Shown here: positions 42,347-52,018 of the stretch, in pieces
Layout of the letters: every line of letters begins with the position of its first letter
Numbering within the stretch: position 1 is the stretch's first letter
Origin: Cognatazoarcus halotolerans
Lineage (GTDB): Bacteria > Pseudomonadota > Gammaproteobacteria > Burkholderiales > Rhodocyclaceae
Length of the DNA: 64,000 nucleotides
NCBI RefSeq assembly: GCF_009800965.1
Contig: NZ_WUAF01000018.1
Location: 1 to 64,000, forward strand
Direction: 5' to 3'
Made by a program: the position numbers and the translations under genes
Notes under the pieces: model-generated
What the model was told of the DNA's origin: nothing
The model's input: only the letters and a program-made list of their open reading frames with translations
Database searches by the model: none

Positions 42347-43960
42347 TCAGGCGGTGGCGATCTTCTGGCCGTGCTCCCGGGTGGCGTGGAAGCTGACCTT
42401 GGGCCACTTTTCCATGGTCACGTCGAGGTTGTAGCGGGTGCTGGCCAGATACACCGGGTTGCCATCCACGTCGGTGCCGAGGCGCATTGACTGCTCACGC
42501 TCGAAGTTCCGGCGGGTCAGTTCGTCCGGGAAGGTGAGCCATCGCGCGGTGTAGATCTCGGCCGATTCGAAGATCGCATCGACCTTGTACTCGTCCTTGA
42601 GCCGCTGCGCCACCACCTCGAACTGCAGCTGGCCGACCGCGCCGAGCAGCATGTTGCCGCCGATCGCCTCGAACACCTGGATCGCGCCCTCTTCGCCCAG
42701 CTCCTGCAGGCCCTTCTGCAGCTGCTTGGCCTTGAGCGGATCGCGCAGGCGGGCGGCACGGAAGAGCTCCGGCGAGAAATACGGGATGCCCTTGAAACCG
42801 AGCGCCTCGCCTTCGGTCAGGGTGTCACCGATCTGCAGCTGGCCATGGTTGTGGATGCCGATGATGTCGCCGGCCACGCCGTCTTCCTTGTGCACCCGCT
42901 CGTTGGCCATGAAGGTCAGCGCGTTGGCAAGCTTCATCTCGCGGCCGAGGCGCACATGCCTGACCTTCATGCCCGAACTGTAACGGCCCGAGCAGATGCG
43001 GAAGAAGGCGATGCGGTCGCGGTGCTTGGGATCCATGTTGGCCTGGATCTTGAACACGAAGCCGCTGAACGGTGCCTCGGCGGGTTCGACCATGCGGCTG
43101 CCGGCATCGCGCGGCTGCGGCGGCGGCGCCCACTCGACCAGCGCATTGAGGATCTCCTGCACGCCGAAGTTGTTGATACCCGAGCCGAAGAACACCGGGG
43201 TCTGCTTGCCGGCCTGGAAGGCGGCGAGGTCGAAGGGCGCGCTGGCCCCCTGGATCAGGTCGACATCGTCGCGCAGCTGCTGGATCTCGCCCGGGAACTG
43301 GGCGTCCAGCGCCGGGTTGTCGAGACCCTTGACGATCTCGGCGGTACTGCGCTTCTCCTCGCCCGCGGCAAAGCGCAACAGCTGGTCGCCGAGCAGGTGG
43401 AAGACCCCGCGAAAGGTCTTGCCCATGCCCAACGGCCAGGTGATCGGGGCGCACTCGATCTTGAGCACGTCCTCGATCTCTGAGAGCAGCTCGAAGGGCT
43501 CGCGCACCTCGCGGTCGAACTTGTTCACGAAGGTGATGATCGGGGTGTCGCGCAGGCGGCAGACATCGAGCAGCTTGATGGTCTGCGCCTCCACGCCCTT
43601 TGCCGCGTCGATCACCATCACCGCCGCGTCGACCGCGGTGAGCACCCGGTAGGTATCTTCCGAGAAGTCCTCGTGACCCGGGGTGTCGAGCAGGTTGATG
43701 GTATTGCCTTCGTACTCGAACTGCATCACCGAGCTGGTCACCGAGATGCCGCGCTGCTTTTCAACTTCCATCCAGTCCGAGGTGGCGTGACGTGACGACT
43801 TGCGCGCCTTGACTGTACCCGCCATCTGGATTGCGCCACCGTACAGCAGCAGCTTTTCGGTGAGCGTGGTCTTGCCCGCGTCGGGGTGGGAGATGATCGC
43901 GAAGGTGCGGCGCTTTTTCACGTCGCGCAGCAGTTCGGGCGGAAACGGGGTCTGACTCAT
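42347..43960 (-). CDS. prfC: peptide chain release factor 3
   Basis: The 537-aa translational GTPase has G1 HPDAGKTT (25-32), the switch-I region ending RGISVTSS, G3 DTPGHEDF, G4 NKFDRE and RF3-specific blocks ([27 protein letters not shown]). It recycles RF1/RF2 from ribosomes. Length fits (E. coli 529). ATG 43960 is used; the longer frame to 44098 is not family-like. Confidence 0.97.
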   Translation of the reverse strand: MSQTPFPPELLRDVKKRRTFAIISHPDAGKTTLTEKLLLYGGAIQMAGTVKARKSSRHATSDWMEVEKQRGISVTSSVMQFEYEGNTINLLDTPGHEDFSEDTYRVLTAVDAAVMVIDAAKGVEAQTIKLLDVCRLRDTPIITFVNKFDREVREPFELLSEIEDVLKIECAPITWPLGMGKTFRGVFHLLGDQLLRFAAGEEKRSTAEIVKGLDNPALDAQFPGEIQQLRDDVDLIQGASAPFDLAAFQAGKQTPVFFGSGINNFGVQEILNALVEWAPPPQPRDAGSRMVEPAEAPFSGFVFKIQANMDPKHRDRIAFFRICSGRYSSGMKVRHVRLGREMKLANALTFMANERVHKEDGVAGDIIGIHNHGQLQIGDTLTEGEALGFKGIPYFSPELFRAARLRDPLKAKQLQKGLQELGEEGAIQVFEAIGGNMLLGAVGQLQFEVVAQRLKDEYKVDAIFESAEIYTARWLTFPDELTRRNFEREQSMRLGTDVDGNPVYLASTRYNLDVTMEKWPKVSFHATREHGQKIATA

Positions 43961-44137
43961 GACGGGTCCGGAAAATGCGAAGCCGCCGGGGCTGCACTCC
44001 TGGCGGCAAGAATCCGCGATTCTATCAAGGAACCCGCGCGCTTCCGCAGATTCCTTCGCGCCCCTGCGGCGAGGACAAGGCCTGGCGCGATGGCGCATAC
44101 TCCGCTACCGGAACCTGAATCCCCGGGAGTCTTGCCG

Positions 44138-44347
44138 ATGCGTACCCTGTGCATACTCGCCCTGCTGGGCAGCCTCACCGCCTGCGGCGTTGCCGATTCC
44201 GGCGCTGGCGCGGTAGCGGCCGCCGCCGCGAAAGCCAAGGAGGCGAAGGAAGCCGAAGCCCTGGAGGCCAACATCGAACGACAGCTCGGCCACGCCCGCG
44301 AGCTTGAGCGCGACCGCATGAAGGCCCTCGAAGAAGCCAACCGCTAG
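44138..44347 (+). CDS. 69-aa lipoprotein with charged helix
   Basis: The product has a lipoprotein signal (MRTLCILALLGSLTAC; lipobox LTAC, Cys16). An Ala/Lys/Glu helix follows (AKAKEAKEAEALEANIERQL and ARELERDRMKALEEAN) that could form a coiled coil. GGGAG lies eight bases upstream of the ATG. It resembles small Lpp-like structural lipoproteins in design only. It diverges from prfC. Confidence 0.75.
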   Translation: MRTLCILALLGSLTACGVADSGAGAVAAAAAKAKEAKEAEALEANIERQLGHARELERDRMKALEEANR

Positions 44348-44438
44348 TCCGCCCGGACCGGGCTCACGCCCCGTCCGGCGCCCCCTCCGCGGGATCACGG
44401 TGCTGGTGCGGCGTACGCGTGCTGGTTAGACTGACGGC

Positions 44439-47400
44439 ATGGACGTCTCCATGGCGAGACGCCGGCGCCCATCACCGGAAAGATTCCTGCGAATGACCTT
44501 CGCGACTGCGTTGCCTACTCTCAGCAGCAGCCTGCTTCGCCGCGCATCGGTACTGGTACTGGTGTGCGGGCTGGCATTCGGTGCGGCCTTTCACTACCTG
44601 GTCATCGCTCCGGCCACCCGCAGCTTCGCCGCGACTTCGCTCGACCAGGCAAGCAGTCGCGTTTTCGATCTGCTGGAACGTGACCTCAGGACGGCCGAAG
44701 CCTTGCTGTCGACCGGTCTGGAGTGGGGCCGCAGCGGGCTCATCCGGGTCGGCGATCGCGCGGGCTTCATTGGCCTGATGGCCCCGCTGCTGGCGACCCA
44801 GCCGCGCATCGCGGGCACCCTTCTGGCCGACGAGGATGGCCGCGAACTCTTCCTGCTGCGCGATCCCGACGGTTGGCGCAGCCGCTCCACCACGCCGGAA
44901 AGCATCGGCCGGCGCAGCGAATGGCAGCGCTGGAACACCGCGCTCGAGGCCACCGGCGCCGAATGGCATGTGAGTGACTACGATCCGCGCAGCCGGCCCT
45001 GGTTCGTCGGTGCGCTGGCCCTGGCCAGCGATCGGGGCTTTCACTGGACCGCCCCTTACCGTTTCTACACCGCGCGCGCGCCGGGGCTGACCGTATCCGG
45101 AAGCTGGCAGGACGGCGACGGGCGCCGCCACATCCTTGCCTTCGATCTATTGCTGAGCGAGCTCGGCCGGCAGACACACCTGCTGTCGATCGGCAGCTCG
45201 GGCGGTGCCGCGCTGCTTTCGGCAAGCGACGAGGTTCTGATCGCGCCTCACGGCACCACGCCCACCTTGCCGGAAACAGGCGCCCCCGGCAGCACGGTCA
45301 GCCAGGCAGGCTCGCCGTTCCTGGCCAGCGGCCACGCCGCATGGATCGCGGCCGGACGCCCCGCCGCCCAGGCCTTCGACTTCGAGCTCGCCGGCGAACG
45401 CTGGCTGGGCCTCTACCGGCCGGTGCGGCTCGGCGAACAGGTGCTGTGGGTCGGCAGCTATGCCCGCGCCCGCGAGTTCGCGCCCGCAGCACTGGACGAT
45501 CTCGCGCCGTTCGCCGTCATCATCGCCTGTGTATCGGTGATCGCCGTGGCACTGGCCGTGCGCTTCGCCCGGCGTATCGCCGATCCCCTGCGCGAACTCG
45601 CCGCACAAAGCGAACGCATCGGCAATCTCCAGCTCGAGGCCGGACCGTCGATCACCGGCTCGTGGCAGGAGATCGAGCGCCTCGCGCGTGCGCAGGAACG
45701 GATGCGCGAACACCTGCTCGCAACCAAGCGTCAGCGCGACGAAGCGCACGACGAGCTCGAGCGCCAGGTCATCGAGCGGACCACGGCGCTGGCCGAGAAG
45801 CAGACCGAACTGTCCGACCAGCTGCTGTTCGTGCAGATCCTGATCGACGCGGTACCGAACCCGATCTTCTACAAGGGTCCGGACGCGCGCTTCCTGGGTT
45901 GCAACCGCGCATACGAACAGGCCTTCGACACGACCCGCGGATTCCTCGTCGGCAAGACGGTGCTCGAACTGCCCTATCTGCCCACCGCCGACCGCATTGC
46001 CTACCAGGACGAGGACGTGCGCACCATCGAGAACTGCGCCACCGTGCGACGCGAGGTGACGCTTCCCTTCGCGGACGGGCGGGTACGCGACGCGCTTTAC
46101 TGGGTCAGCGGCTTTCGCCTCTCCGACGGCAGGCCGGGCGGCCTGCTCGGCGTGATCGTCGACATCTCGGAACAGAAGGCGGCCGAACGCGCCGCCCGCG
46201 AAGCCGAGGAACGGGCCACGCTGATGCTCGAATCGAGCCCGATCGCGGTAGTCATCAACCGTCCCGACGGCACACCCTTGTTCGCCAACTCCCGCGCGTG
46301 TGAGCTCGCGGGAGTCAGCCACGAGGCTTACCTGAATCGCTCGGTCATCGGCTGGTTCCGTCTGCCCCAACGGGCGGCCAACCTCTATACCCGCCTGCGC
46401 GACGGCCATCCGGTACGCGACGAGGAAGTGGAGCTCGTGGACGCGACCGGCCGCCAGTTCTACACGTTGATGTCGATGGCCTTCATCGACATCCGGGGCG
46501 CCCGCGCAGTAATCAGCTGGTCGTACGACATCACCGCACGCCGCACCACCGAACTCGAGTTGCGCAAGCTCTCGCAGGCGGTCGAGCAAAGCCCCGCGAT
46601 GCTGGTGATCACCAACCCGCGCGGCGTGATCGAGTATGCCAATCCGCGGTTCTGCGAGGTCAGCGGCTTTGCCGAAACCCAGGCGCGCGGTCATCTGCCG
46701 GAGTTGCTCGACGAAGCCGGGCGCGCCTTCGATTTCCGGACACCAATCGCGCAGGCGGTGGAGAAAGGCAGCGTGTGGCGTCACGAGTGCCGCCTGCGCG
46801 GCGAGGGCGGACGCAGCATCTGGGTGGCCCTGTCGGTCAGCGGGCTCGGCGACGAGCGTGGCGGCATCCAGCAATACGTGTGGGTACTCGAGGACATCGG
46901 CCTGCGGCGGGAGGCCGATCGTGCCTTGCGCGAGGCGAAACGGCTTGCCGAGGAAGCGGCGGAGGCCAAGGCCCGTTTCCTCGCCAACATGAGTCACGAG
47001 ATCCGCACGCCGATGAACGCCGTGATCGGCTTGTCGCGACTGGCCCTCGACGGCGCCACCGACGCCCGCCAACGCGACTATCTCGGCAAGATCCAGGCGG
47101 CGGGCGCCAGCCTGCTCGCGCTGATCAACGACATTCTGGACTTTTCGCGCATCGAGGCCGGCAGGCTCAGCCTCGAGTCGCGGCCGTTCGAGCTTGACGA
47201 GGTCCTGCAGACACTCGTCACCTTCGTCGGCCAGCGCGCCCAGGAAAAGGGTCTGGAGCTGGTGCTCGACGTCGCCCCCGAGCTGCCGACGCAGTTGCTC
47301 GGCGATGCCCTCCGCCTCGGACAGATCCTCACAAACCTGGTCGGCAACGCAGTGAAATTCACCGAACGGGGCGAGGTACGGCTGGCGATCCGCCCTGGGG

Positions 47401-49163
47401 CCCGTCGGGATGACCGCCTGTGTCTGCAGGTCGCAGTGAGCGACACCGGCATCGGCATGGACGAAGCCCAGCAGGGACGGCTTTTCTCGGCCTTCTCGCA
47501 GGGCGACAGTTCGACCACGCGGCGCTTCGGCGGCAGCGGGCTGGGCTTGTCGATCGCCCGTCGGCTGATCGAGTTGATGGACGGCAGCATCAGTGTCGAC
47601 AGCCGGCCCGGCGCGGGGAGCGTGTTCCGCTTCAACGTCTGGTGTGGTCTCGCCGGCGCCTTTCCGGCGACGCCGCGCCGCTTGCCGGGGGTGCTCGAGA
47701 AGCTGCGCGTGCTGGTGGTCGACGATCATCCGTCGACCCGCGAGGTTCTGCAGCGATTGCTGCAGGCGATGCCATTGCGGACCGACGTCGCCGATTCCGG
47801 CGCAGAGGCGCTGGCCGCAGTGCATGCGGCCGACGGCAGCGATCCCTATGGCCTGGTGCTGATGGATCTGCGCATGCCGGGCATGGACGGCATCGAAGCC
47901 TGCAGCAGGCTCAAGCGCGCGTCCGGACTGTCTTCACCACCGCTGGTGGTAATGATCTCGGCCTACGGCGACGCGCAGGCCCAGGAACAGGCCGTCGCGG
48001 TCGGCGCCGACGGCTTCGTCAGCAAGCCGGTGACCGCCTCGAGCCTGCTCGACGCGATCATGAACGTCTTCGGCGCGGCGCCGGTGATGGCGTCGCTGCC
48101 GGCCGACGCGTTGCCGGGGGATGCGCTCGCGGGTCTCGCGGTGCTGGTGGTGGAAGACAATCTCGTCAATCAGGACGTCGCCCGCGGTCTGCTGGAACGG
48201 GTCGGCGCCACCGTCTCGATCGCGTCCAACGGGCGCGAAGCGCTCATGCTGCTGAACGGCGGCCAGCAGCGGTTCGACGCGGTGCTGATGGATCTGCAGA
48301 TGCCGGAGATGGACGGGTTTGCGGCGATCCGCGCAATCCGGGCCGACCCCCGGCTGAACGGCCTGCCGGTGATCGCGATGACCGCGCATGCGATGGAGGA
48401 CGAGCGTCGGCGCTGCTTTGCAGCGGGCATGAACGAACACGTACCGAAGCCGATCGACGCGACCCTGCTGGTGTCGGTGATCCGTCGGCTCACCGGACGC
48501 ACCGGCGCAGCGACCGCCACGTCGCAGGACGACACCGCCGGACTGCCGACACTGCCCGGCATCAACGGTGCCTCGGCGCTGCGCCGGATGGGCGGCGACC
48601 GCAGCGGCTACCTGCAACTGCTGGATCTATTCCTGCGCGGCCACCGCCATTCCGGGGCGGCCATCCGCAAGGCCATCGAGACTAGCGACAAGGCAGACGC
48701 GCAGCAACAGGTCCATGCGCTGCGCGGCGCCGCCGCGAACATCGGTGCAGCGGGTCTGGCCGAATCCTCACGCGTACTCGAACAGGCGCTACGCGAAGAC
48801 CAGGACACGACCAGCGCGCTGGCGGCGTTCGGAACCGCGCTCGATGCGGTACTCGGCATGCTCGCCGAGCGCCTGCCCGACGAACCCGGCGACCTCGGCA
48901 CCGAAGGGCCGCTCGACGCGGAACTGCTCGAATCCGCCCTGCGGCGACTCGAGACCCTGCTCGCAAGCGCCGACGGTGACGCGACCCGGGAGTTCCGCAG
49001 GATCCGGCCTGCGCTCGTACAGCGTTACGGCGCATTGTCCTGTGGGCCGCTTGCCGAAGCAGTCCAAAACTACGACTATGACGAAGCGCTGGCGCGCTTG
49101 CGGGCCTTGATGTCAGGCAGCACCGCCGCGACGCGCACGGGAGAACAGGAGAAGCGGGAATGA
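44439..49163 (+). CDS. hybrid sensor histidine kinase (Cache-HAMP-3xPAS-HisKA-HATPase-2xREC-HPt)
   Basis: The 1,574-aa protein has a signal/TM helix (about 35-55), a periplasmic Cache-like sensor (60-330), a second TM (~345-370), HAMP, and three PAS domains (~470-830). The kinase core has His853 in NMSHEIRTPMNAV and the ATPase boxes DTGIGM and GSGLGLSI. Two receivers follow (Asp1143 in LMDLRMPG, Asp1285 in LMDLQMPE), then an HPt domain (His1426 in VHALRGAAANIG). A complete internal phosphorelay is present. An alternative start is ATG 44493. It is coupled by ATGA to an HD-GYP regulator, likely its output via c-di-GMP breakdown. Confidence 0.93.
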   Translation: MDVSMARRRRPSPERFLRMTFATALPTLSSSLLRRASVLVLVCGLAFGAAFHYLVIAPATRSFAATSLDQASSRVFDLLERDLRTAEALLSTGLEWGRSGLIRVGDRAGFIGLMAPLLATQPRIAGTLLADEDGRELFLLRDPDGWRSRSTTPESIGRRSEWQRWNTALEATGAEWHVSDYDPRSRPWFVGALALASDRGFHWTAPYRFYTARAPGLTVSGSWQDGDGRRHILAFDLLLSELGRQTHLLSIGSSGGAALLSASDEVLIAPHGTTPTLPETGAPGSTVSQAGSPFLASGHAAWIAAGRPAAQAFDFELAGERWLGLYRPVRLGEQVLWVGSYARAREFAPAALDDLAPFAVIIACVSVIAVALAVRFARRIADPLRELAAQSERIGNLQLEAGPSITGSWQEIERLARAQERMREHLLATKRQRDEAHDELERQVIERTTALAEKQTELSDQLLFVQILIDAVPNPIFYKGPDARFLGCNRAYEQAFDTTRGFLVGKTVLELPYLPTADRIAYQDEDVRTIENCATVRREVTLPFADGRVRDALYWVSGFRLSDGRPGGLLGVIVDISEQKAAERAAREAEERATLMLESSPIAVVINRPDGTPLFANSRACELAGVSHEAYLNRSVIGWFRLPQRAANLYTRLRDGHPVRDEEVELVDATGRQFYTLMSMAFIDIRGARAVISWSYDITARRTTELELRKLSQAVEQSPAMLVITNPRGVIEYANPRFCEVSGFAETQARGHLPELLDEAGRAFDFRTPIAQAVEKGSVWRHECRLRGEGGRSIWVALSVSGLGDERGGIQQYVWVLEDIGLRREADRALREAKRLAEEAAEAKARFLANMSHEIRTPMNAVIGLSRLALDGATDARQRDYLGKIQAAGASLLALINDILDFSRIEAGRLSLESRPFELDEVLQTLVTFVGQRAQEKGLELVLDVAPELPTQLLGDALRLGQILTNLVGNAVKFTERGEVRLAIRPGARRDDRLCLQVAVSDTGIGMDEAQQGRLFSAFSQGDSSTTRRFGGSGLGLSIARRLIELMDGSISVDSRPGAGSVFRFNVWCGLAGAFPATPRRLPGVLEKLRVLVVDDHPSTREVLQRLLQAMPLRTDVADSGAEALAAVHAADGSDPYGLVLMDLRMPGMDGIEACSRLKRASGLSSPPLVVMISAYGDAQAQEQAVAVGADGFVSKPVTASSLLDAIMNVFGAAPVMASLPADALPGDALAGLAVLVVEDNLVNQDVARGLLERVGATVSIASNGREALMLLNGGQQRFDAVLMDLQMPEMDGFAAIRAIRADPRLNGLPVIAMTAHAMEDERRRCFAAGMNEHVPKPIDATLLVSVIRRLTGRTGAATATSQDDTAGLPTLPGINGASALRRMGGDRSGYLQLLDLFLRGHRHSGAAIRKAIETSDKADAQQQVHALRGAAANIGAAGLAESSRVLEQALREDQDTTSALAAFGTALDAVLGMLAERLPDEPGDLGTEGPLDAELLESALRRLETLLASADGDATREFRRIRPALVQRYGALSCGPLAEAVQNYDYDEALARLRALMSGSTAATRTGEQEKRE

Positions 49164-50344
49164 AGGAAGCAGCGGCCGCGGAGCGACCGGCCACCATCCT
49201 GGTGGTAGACGATGCCCCCGAATCGATCGAGCCGATCGTGCGTGTGCTCCGGCAGGGCGAATACGCTACGCGGATCGCCAACAACGGCCTCAAGGCACTC
49301 GCGCTTGCCGTCGCCGATCCCGCGCCGGACCTGATCCTGCTGGACGTGATGATGCCCGGCATCGACGGTTACGAGGTATGTCGCGCACTCAAGGCAGAGC
49401 CCCTGACCCGCGACATTCCGGTGATCTTCCTGACTGTCCTGAACGACGCCTGTGACGAGGAGAATGGCTTTGCCGCGGGTGCCGTGGACTACATCACCAA
49501 GCCGATCAGCCCGCCGATCCTGCTGGCGCGGGTACGCACGCATCTCACCCTGAAGGCCGCACGCGACTTCCTCGCCGATCGCAACAGTTTCCTGGAACAG
49601 GAGGTCATGCGCCGTACCCGTGAAGTGTGCGTCATCCAGGACGCCACCATCATGGCGATGGCGACGCTCGCCGAGACCCGCGATGCCGAAACCGGCAACC
49701 ACATCCGCCGCACGCAGATGTACGTGCGCTGCCTCGCCGACCGTCTTCACGACCATCCGCGCTTTGCCGCCACGCTGACCAGCGAGAACATTCACCTGAT
49801 CTGCAAGTCGGCGCCCTTGCACGATATCGGCAAGGTGGGCATCCCGGACCGCATCCTCCTCAAGCCGGGCCGGCTCACCGCCGAGGAGTTCGACATCATC
49901 AAGACTCACCCGCGGCTCGGGCGCGACGCCATCCTCGCTGCCGAGCGCCTTATCGACACCGACAGCCAGAGCCCGAGCTTCCTGCGCTTTGCCAAGGAGA
50001 TCGCCTATTCGCACCAGGAAAAGTGGGATGGCTCGGGCTATCCGGAGGGCCTGAGCGGCGACGACATCCCGCTCTCCGCACGTCTCATGGCACTTGCCGA
50101 CGTGTACGACGCGCTGATCAGCGAACGGGTGTACAAGAAGCCGTTCAGCCATGCCGAGGCGGTGGCCATGATCACCGCGGGCCGCGGCGCCCACTTCGAT
50201 CCCGACATCGTCGACGCGTTTCTCGATCTTGCCGATACCTTCGAGGCGATTGCCCGCGAATATGCCGACCGGGACACCGATCTCGACGTGCAGATGACGC
50301 GCTTGCGGCAGGTCTTCGGCGAAGAGGCCCTGCCGTCGCGTTGA
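49160..50344 (+). CDS. HD-GYP response regulator (c-di-GMP phosphodiesterase)
   Basis: The 394-aa protein has an N-terminal receiver (Asp62 in LILLDVMMPG) and a C-terminal HD-GYP domain: APLHDIGKVGIPD with the HD pair, and HQEKWDGSGYPEGL with the GYP motif. All metal and GYP residues appear intact, so it should hydrolyse c-di-GMP when phosphorylated. RpfG-like in architecture. The start overlaps the hybrid kinase stop. Confidence 0.95.
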   Translation: MKEAAAAERPATILVVDDAPESIEPIVRVLRQGEYATRIANNGLKALALAVADPAPDLILLDVMMPGIDGYEVCRALKAEPLTRDIPVIFLTVLNDACDEENGFAAGAVDYITKPISPPILLARVRTHLTLKAARDFLADRNSFLEQEVMRRTREVCVIQDATIMAMATLAETRDAETGNHIRRTQMYVRCLADRLHDHPRFAATLTSENIHLICKSAPLHDIGKVGIPDRILLKPGRLTAEEFDIIKTHPRLGRDAILAAERLIDTDSQSPSFLRFAKEIAYSHQEKWDGSGYPEGLSGDDIPLSARLMALADVYDALISERVYKKPFSHAEAVAMITAGRGAHFDPDIVDAFLDLADTFEAIAREYADRDTDLDVQMTRLRQVFGEEALPSR

Positions 50345-50356
50345 GGCCCCGGACGC

Positions 50357-51331
50357 TCAGCGCCCCTCCTGCATGAGAGCGATCTGCTCGCGCAAGGCGA
50401 GGATGTGCTCTTCCCAGTAACGCGGCTGGTCGAACCACGGAAAGGCGGCCGGGAAGGCGGGGTCGTCCCAGCGACGTGTCAGCCAAGCGGCAAAATGCAA
50501 TAGCCTCAGGGTGCGCAATGCCTCGATCAGATGGCGTTCGCGCGGATCGAACGAGGCAAAATCCTCGTAACCGTCGAGTACGTGATCGAGCTGGCGCGCC
50601 ATCGCCTGCTCGTCGCCCGAGAGCAGCATCCACAGATCCTGCACCGCAGGTCCGGTGCAGGCGTCGTCGAAGTCAACGAAGTGCGGCCCTTCCGGCGTCC
50701 ACAGCACGTTCCCGGCGTGGCAGTCGCCGTGCAGGCGGATCTGCCGGACCGGACCGGCACGCTCGAACGCGGCGCGCACCGCGTCGAGGGCATGCTCGGC
50801 GACCGAGCACCAGGTGTCCTCGAGTGTCTCGGGTATGCGCTCGCTATCAAGGATGAGATCGACCGAGGCTTCGCCGAAACGATCGATGTCGAGCGTCGGA
50901 CGCTCGACGAAGGGCTGCAGTGCGCCAACCGCATGGATACGTCCCATGAAACGGCCGATCCATTCGAGTACCTGTGGGTCCTCGAGCTCCGGCGCGCGGC
51001 CGCCTCGACGGGGATAGACGGCGAAACGCAGGTCTTCGAAATGATGCAGCGTGCCCCCGCCGGCAAGACGCATCGGCGCCACCACCGGAATTTCCCGCGC
51101 CGCCAGCTCGAGCGTGTAGGCATGCTCCTCGCGGATCGCCTCGTCGGTCCAGCGGCCCGCACGGTAGAACTTGACCACCACCGGCGGGCCCTCTTCCTGC
51201 CCGACCTGCCAGACCCGGTTCTCGAAGCTGTTGAGTGCCAGCAGATTGCCGTCGCAACGCAGGCCCGCATCCTCCACCGCATCGAGGATGTGGTCCGGCG
51301 TAAGGCTGGAAAAGGGTTTGCTATCGGTCAT
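50357..51331 (-). CDS. srkA: stress response Ser/Thr kinase SrkA (RdoA/YihE)
   Basis: The 324-aa protein is an APH-type kinase with the catalytic loop LHGDCHAGNVLW (Asp203, Asn208) and VDFDD (Asp220 region). Flanking blocks are typical of RdoA: ALNSFENRVWQVG, VVVKFYRAGRW, DLWMLLSGD. It protects cells against envelope and oxidative stress in E. coli. Its end converges on the HD-GYP gene with only 12 bp between. Confidence 0.93.
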   Translation of the reverse strand: MTDSKPFSSLTPDHILDAVEDAGLRCDGNLLALNSFENRVWQVGQEEGPPVVVKFYRAGRWTDEAIREEHAYTLELAAREIPVVAPMRLAGGGTLHHFEDLRFAVYPRRGGRAPELEDPQVLEWIGRFMGRIHAVGALQPFVERPTLDIDRFGEASVDLILDSERIPETLEDTWCSVAEHALDAVRAAFERAGPVRQIRLHGDCHAGNVLWTPEGPHFVDFDDACTGPAVQDLWMLLSGDEQAMARQLDHVLDGYEDFASFDPRERHLIEALRTLRLLHFAAWLTRRWDDPAFPAAFPWFDQPRYWEEHILALREQIALMQEGR

Positions 51332-51457
51332 CGAGGATCCAGGCGGCGAAAGGGTATCCGGTCGACATCATCTTACGGGACGAGTGCCCGGATCGATCCG
51401 GCAACGGCTGCCCCCGGATTTTCTCGCAAGGCGGTGAACGCAATCCGGAAAGTTGAT

Positions 51458-51477
51458 ATAGTTCGCTGCGTAACTAT
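51458..51477. promoter_or_regulatory. putative MarR operator/promoter for marR-emrAB
   Basis: ATAGTT-N8-AACTAT is a perfect 6-bp inverted repeat 17 bp before the marR ATG. It sits inside a possible promoter, TTGATA (51453-51458) and TATTCC (51475-51480). Placement fits autorepression by the encoded MarR protein. No Shine-Dalgarno is evident between it and ATG 51494. Confidence 0.55.
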
Positions 51478-51493
51478 TCCCCAAGTAATCAAT

Positions 51494-52018
51494 ATGCACC
51501 TCTCCCATTTCGAGGACCGGATCAACGCGGTCTGCGAACGTCACCCGGATCTGCCCCGGCAAGCGGTGATCCTGACCCGCCTGATCCGTTTTCTGAGCGG
51601 TGCGATCGATGACCGCCTGTCCCGCCTGCTCGAGCGCGAAGGCCTCGGCGGATCGGCATGGGCGGTGCTGACGATGATCTACAGCGACCGGGACGGGGCG
51701 GCCCGCCCGAGCTGCATCGGCCAGGCGCTGTCGCAATCCAGAGCACACATGACCCGCATTTCGGACGACCTGGTGACGGCCGGTCTGGTCGAGCGCGTCG
51801 CCAACGCGGTCGATCGCCGCGCGGTGGATCTGCGCCTGACCGCCGAAGGAGAGCGTCGCGTACAGGCACTGTTGCCGCAGGTCGGCGGGCTTTACCAGGA
51901 AATGCTCGGAATCATCGATCCCGCCGGCCTCGACCAGTTGGAAACGACATTGCGCAGCCTGCTCGGACACATCGAACACCTTCCCCCCATCGACCCGACA
52001 ACCGGAACATCGGCATGA
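51494..52018 (+). CDS. MarR-family transcriptional regulator
   Basis: The 174-aa protein has the MarR winged helix: LTRLIRFLSGAIDDRLSRLL, SAWAVLTMIYSD, IGQALSQSRAHMTRISDDLV, and the wing VDRRAVDLRLTAEGERRVQ. It is coupled by ATGA to emrA and probably represses the marR-emrA-emrB operon until a toxic ligand binds. A much longer open frame upstream (to 50531) is antisense to srkA and was not used. Confidence 0.93.
   Translation: MHLSHFEDRINAVCERHPDLPRQAVILTRLIRFLSGAIDDRLSRLLEREGLGGSAWAVLTMIYSDRDGAARPSCIGQALSQSRAHMTRISDDLVTAGLVERVANAVDRRAVDLRLTAEGERRVQALLPQVGGLYQEMLGIIDPAGLDQLETTLRSLLGHIEHLPPIDPTTGTSA

Noticed and set aside
50531-51493. N-terminal extension of the MarR frame
   Set aside because: It is antisense to srkA and lacks any domain; the MarR family starts at 51494.
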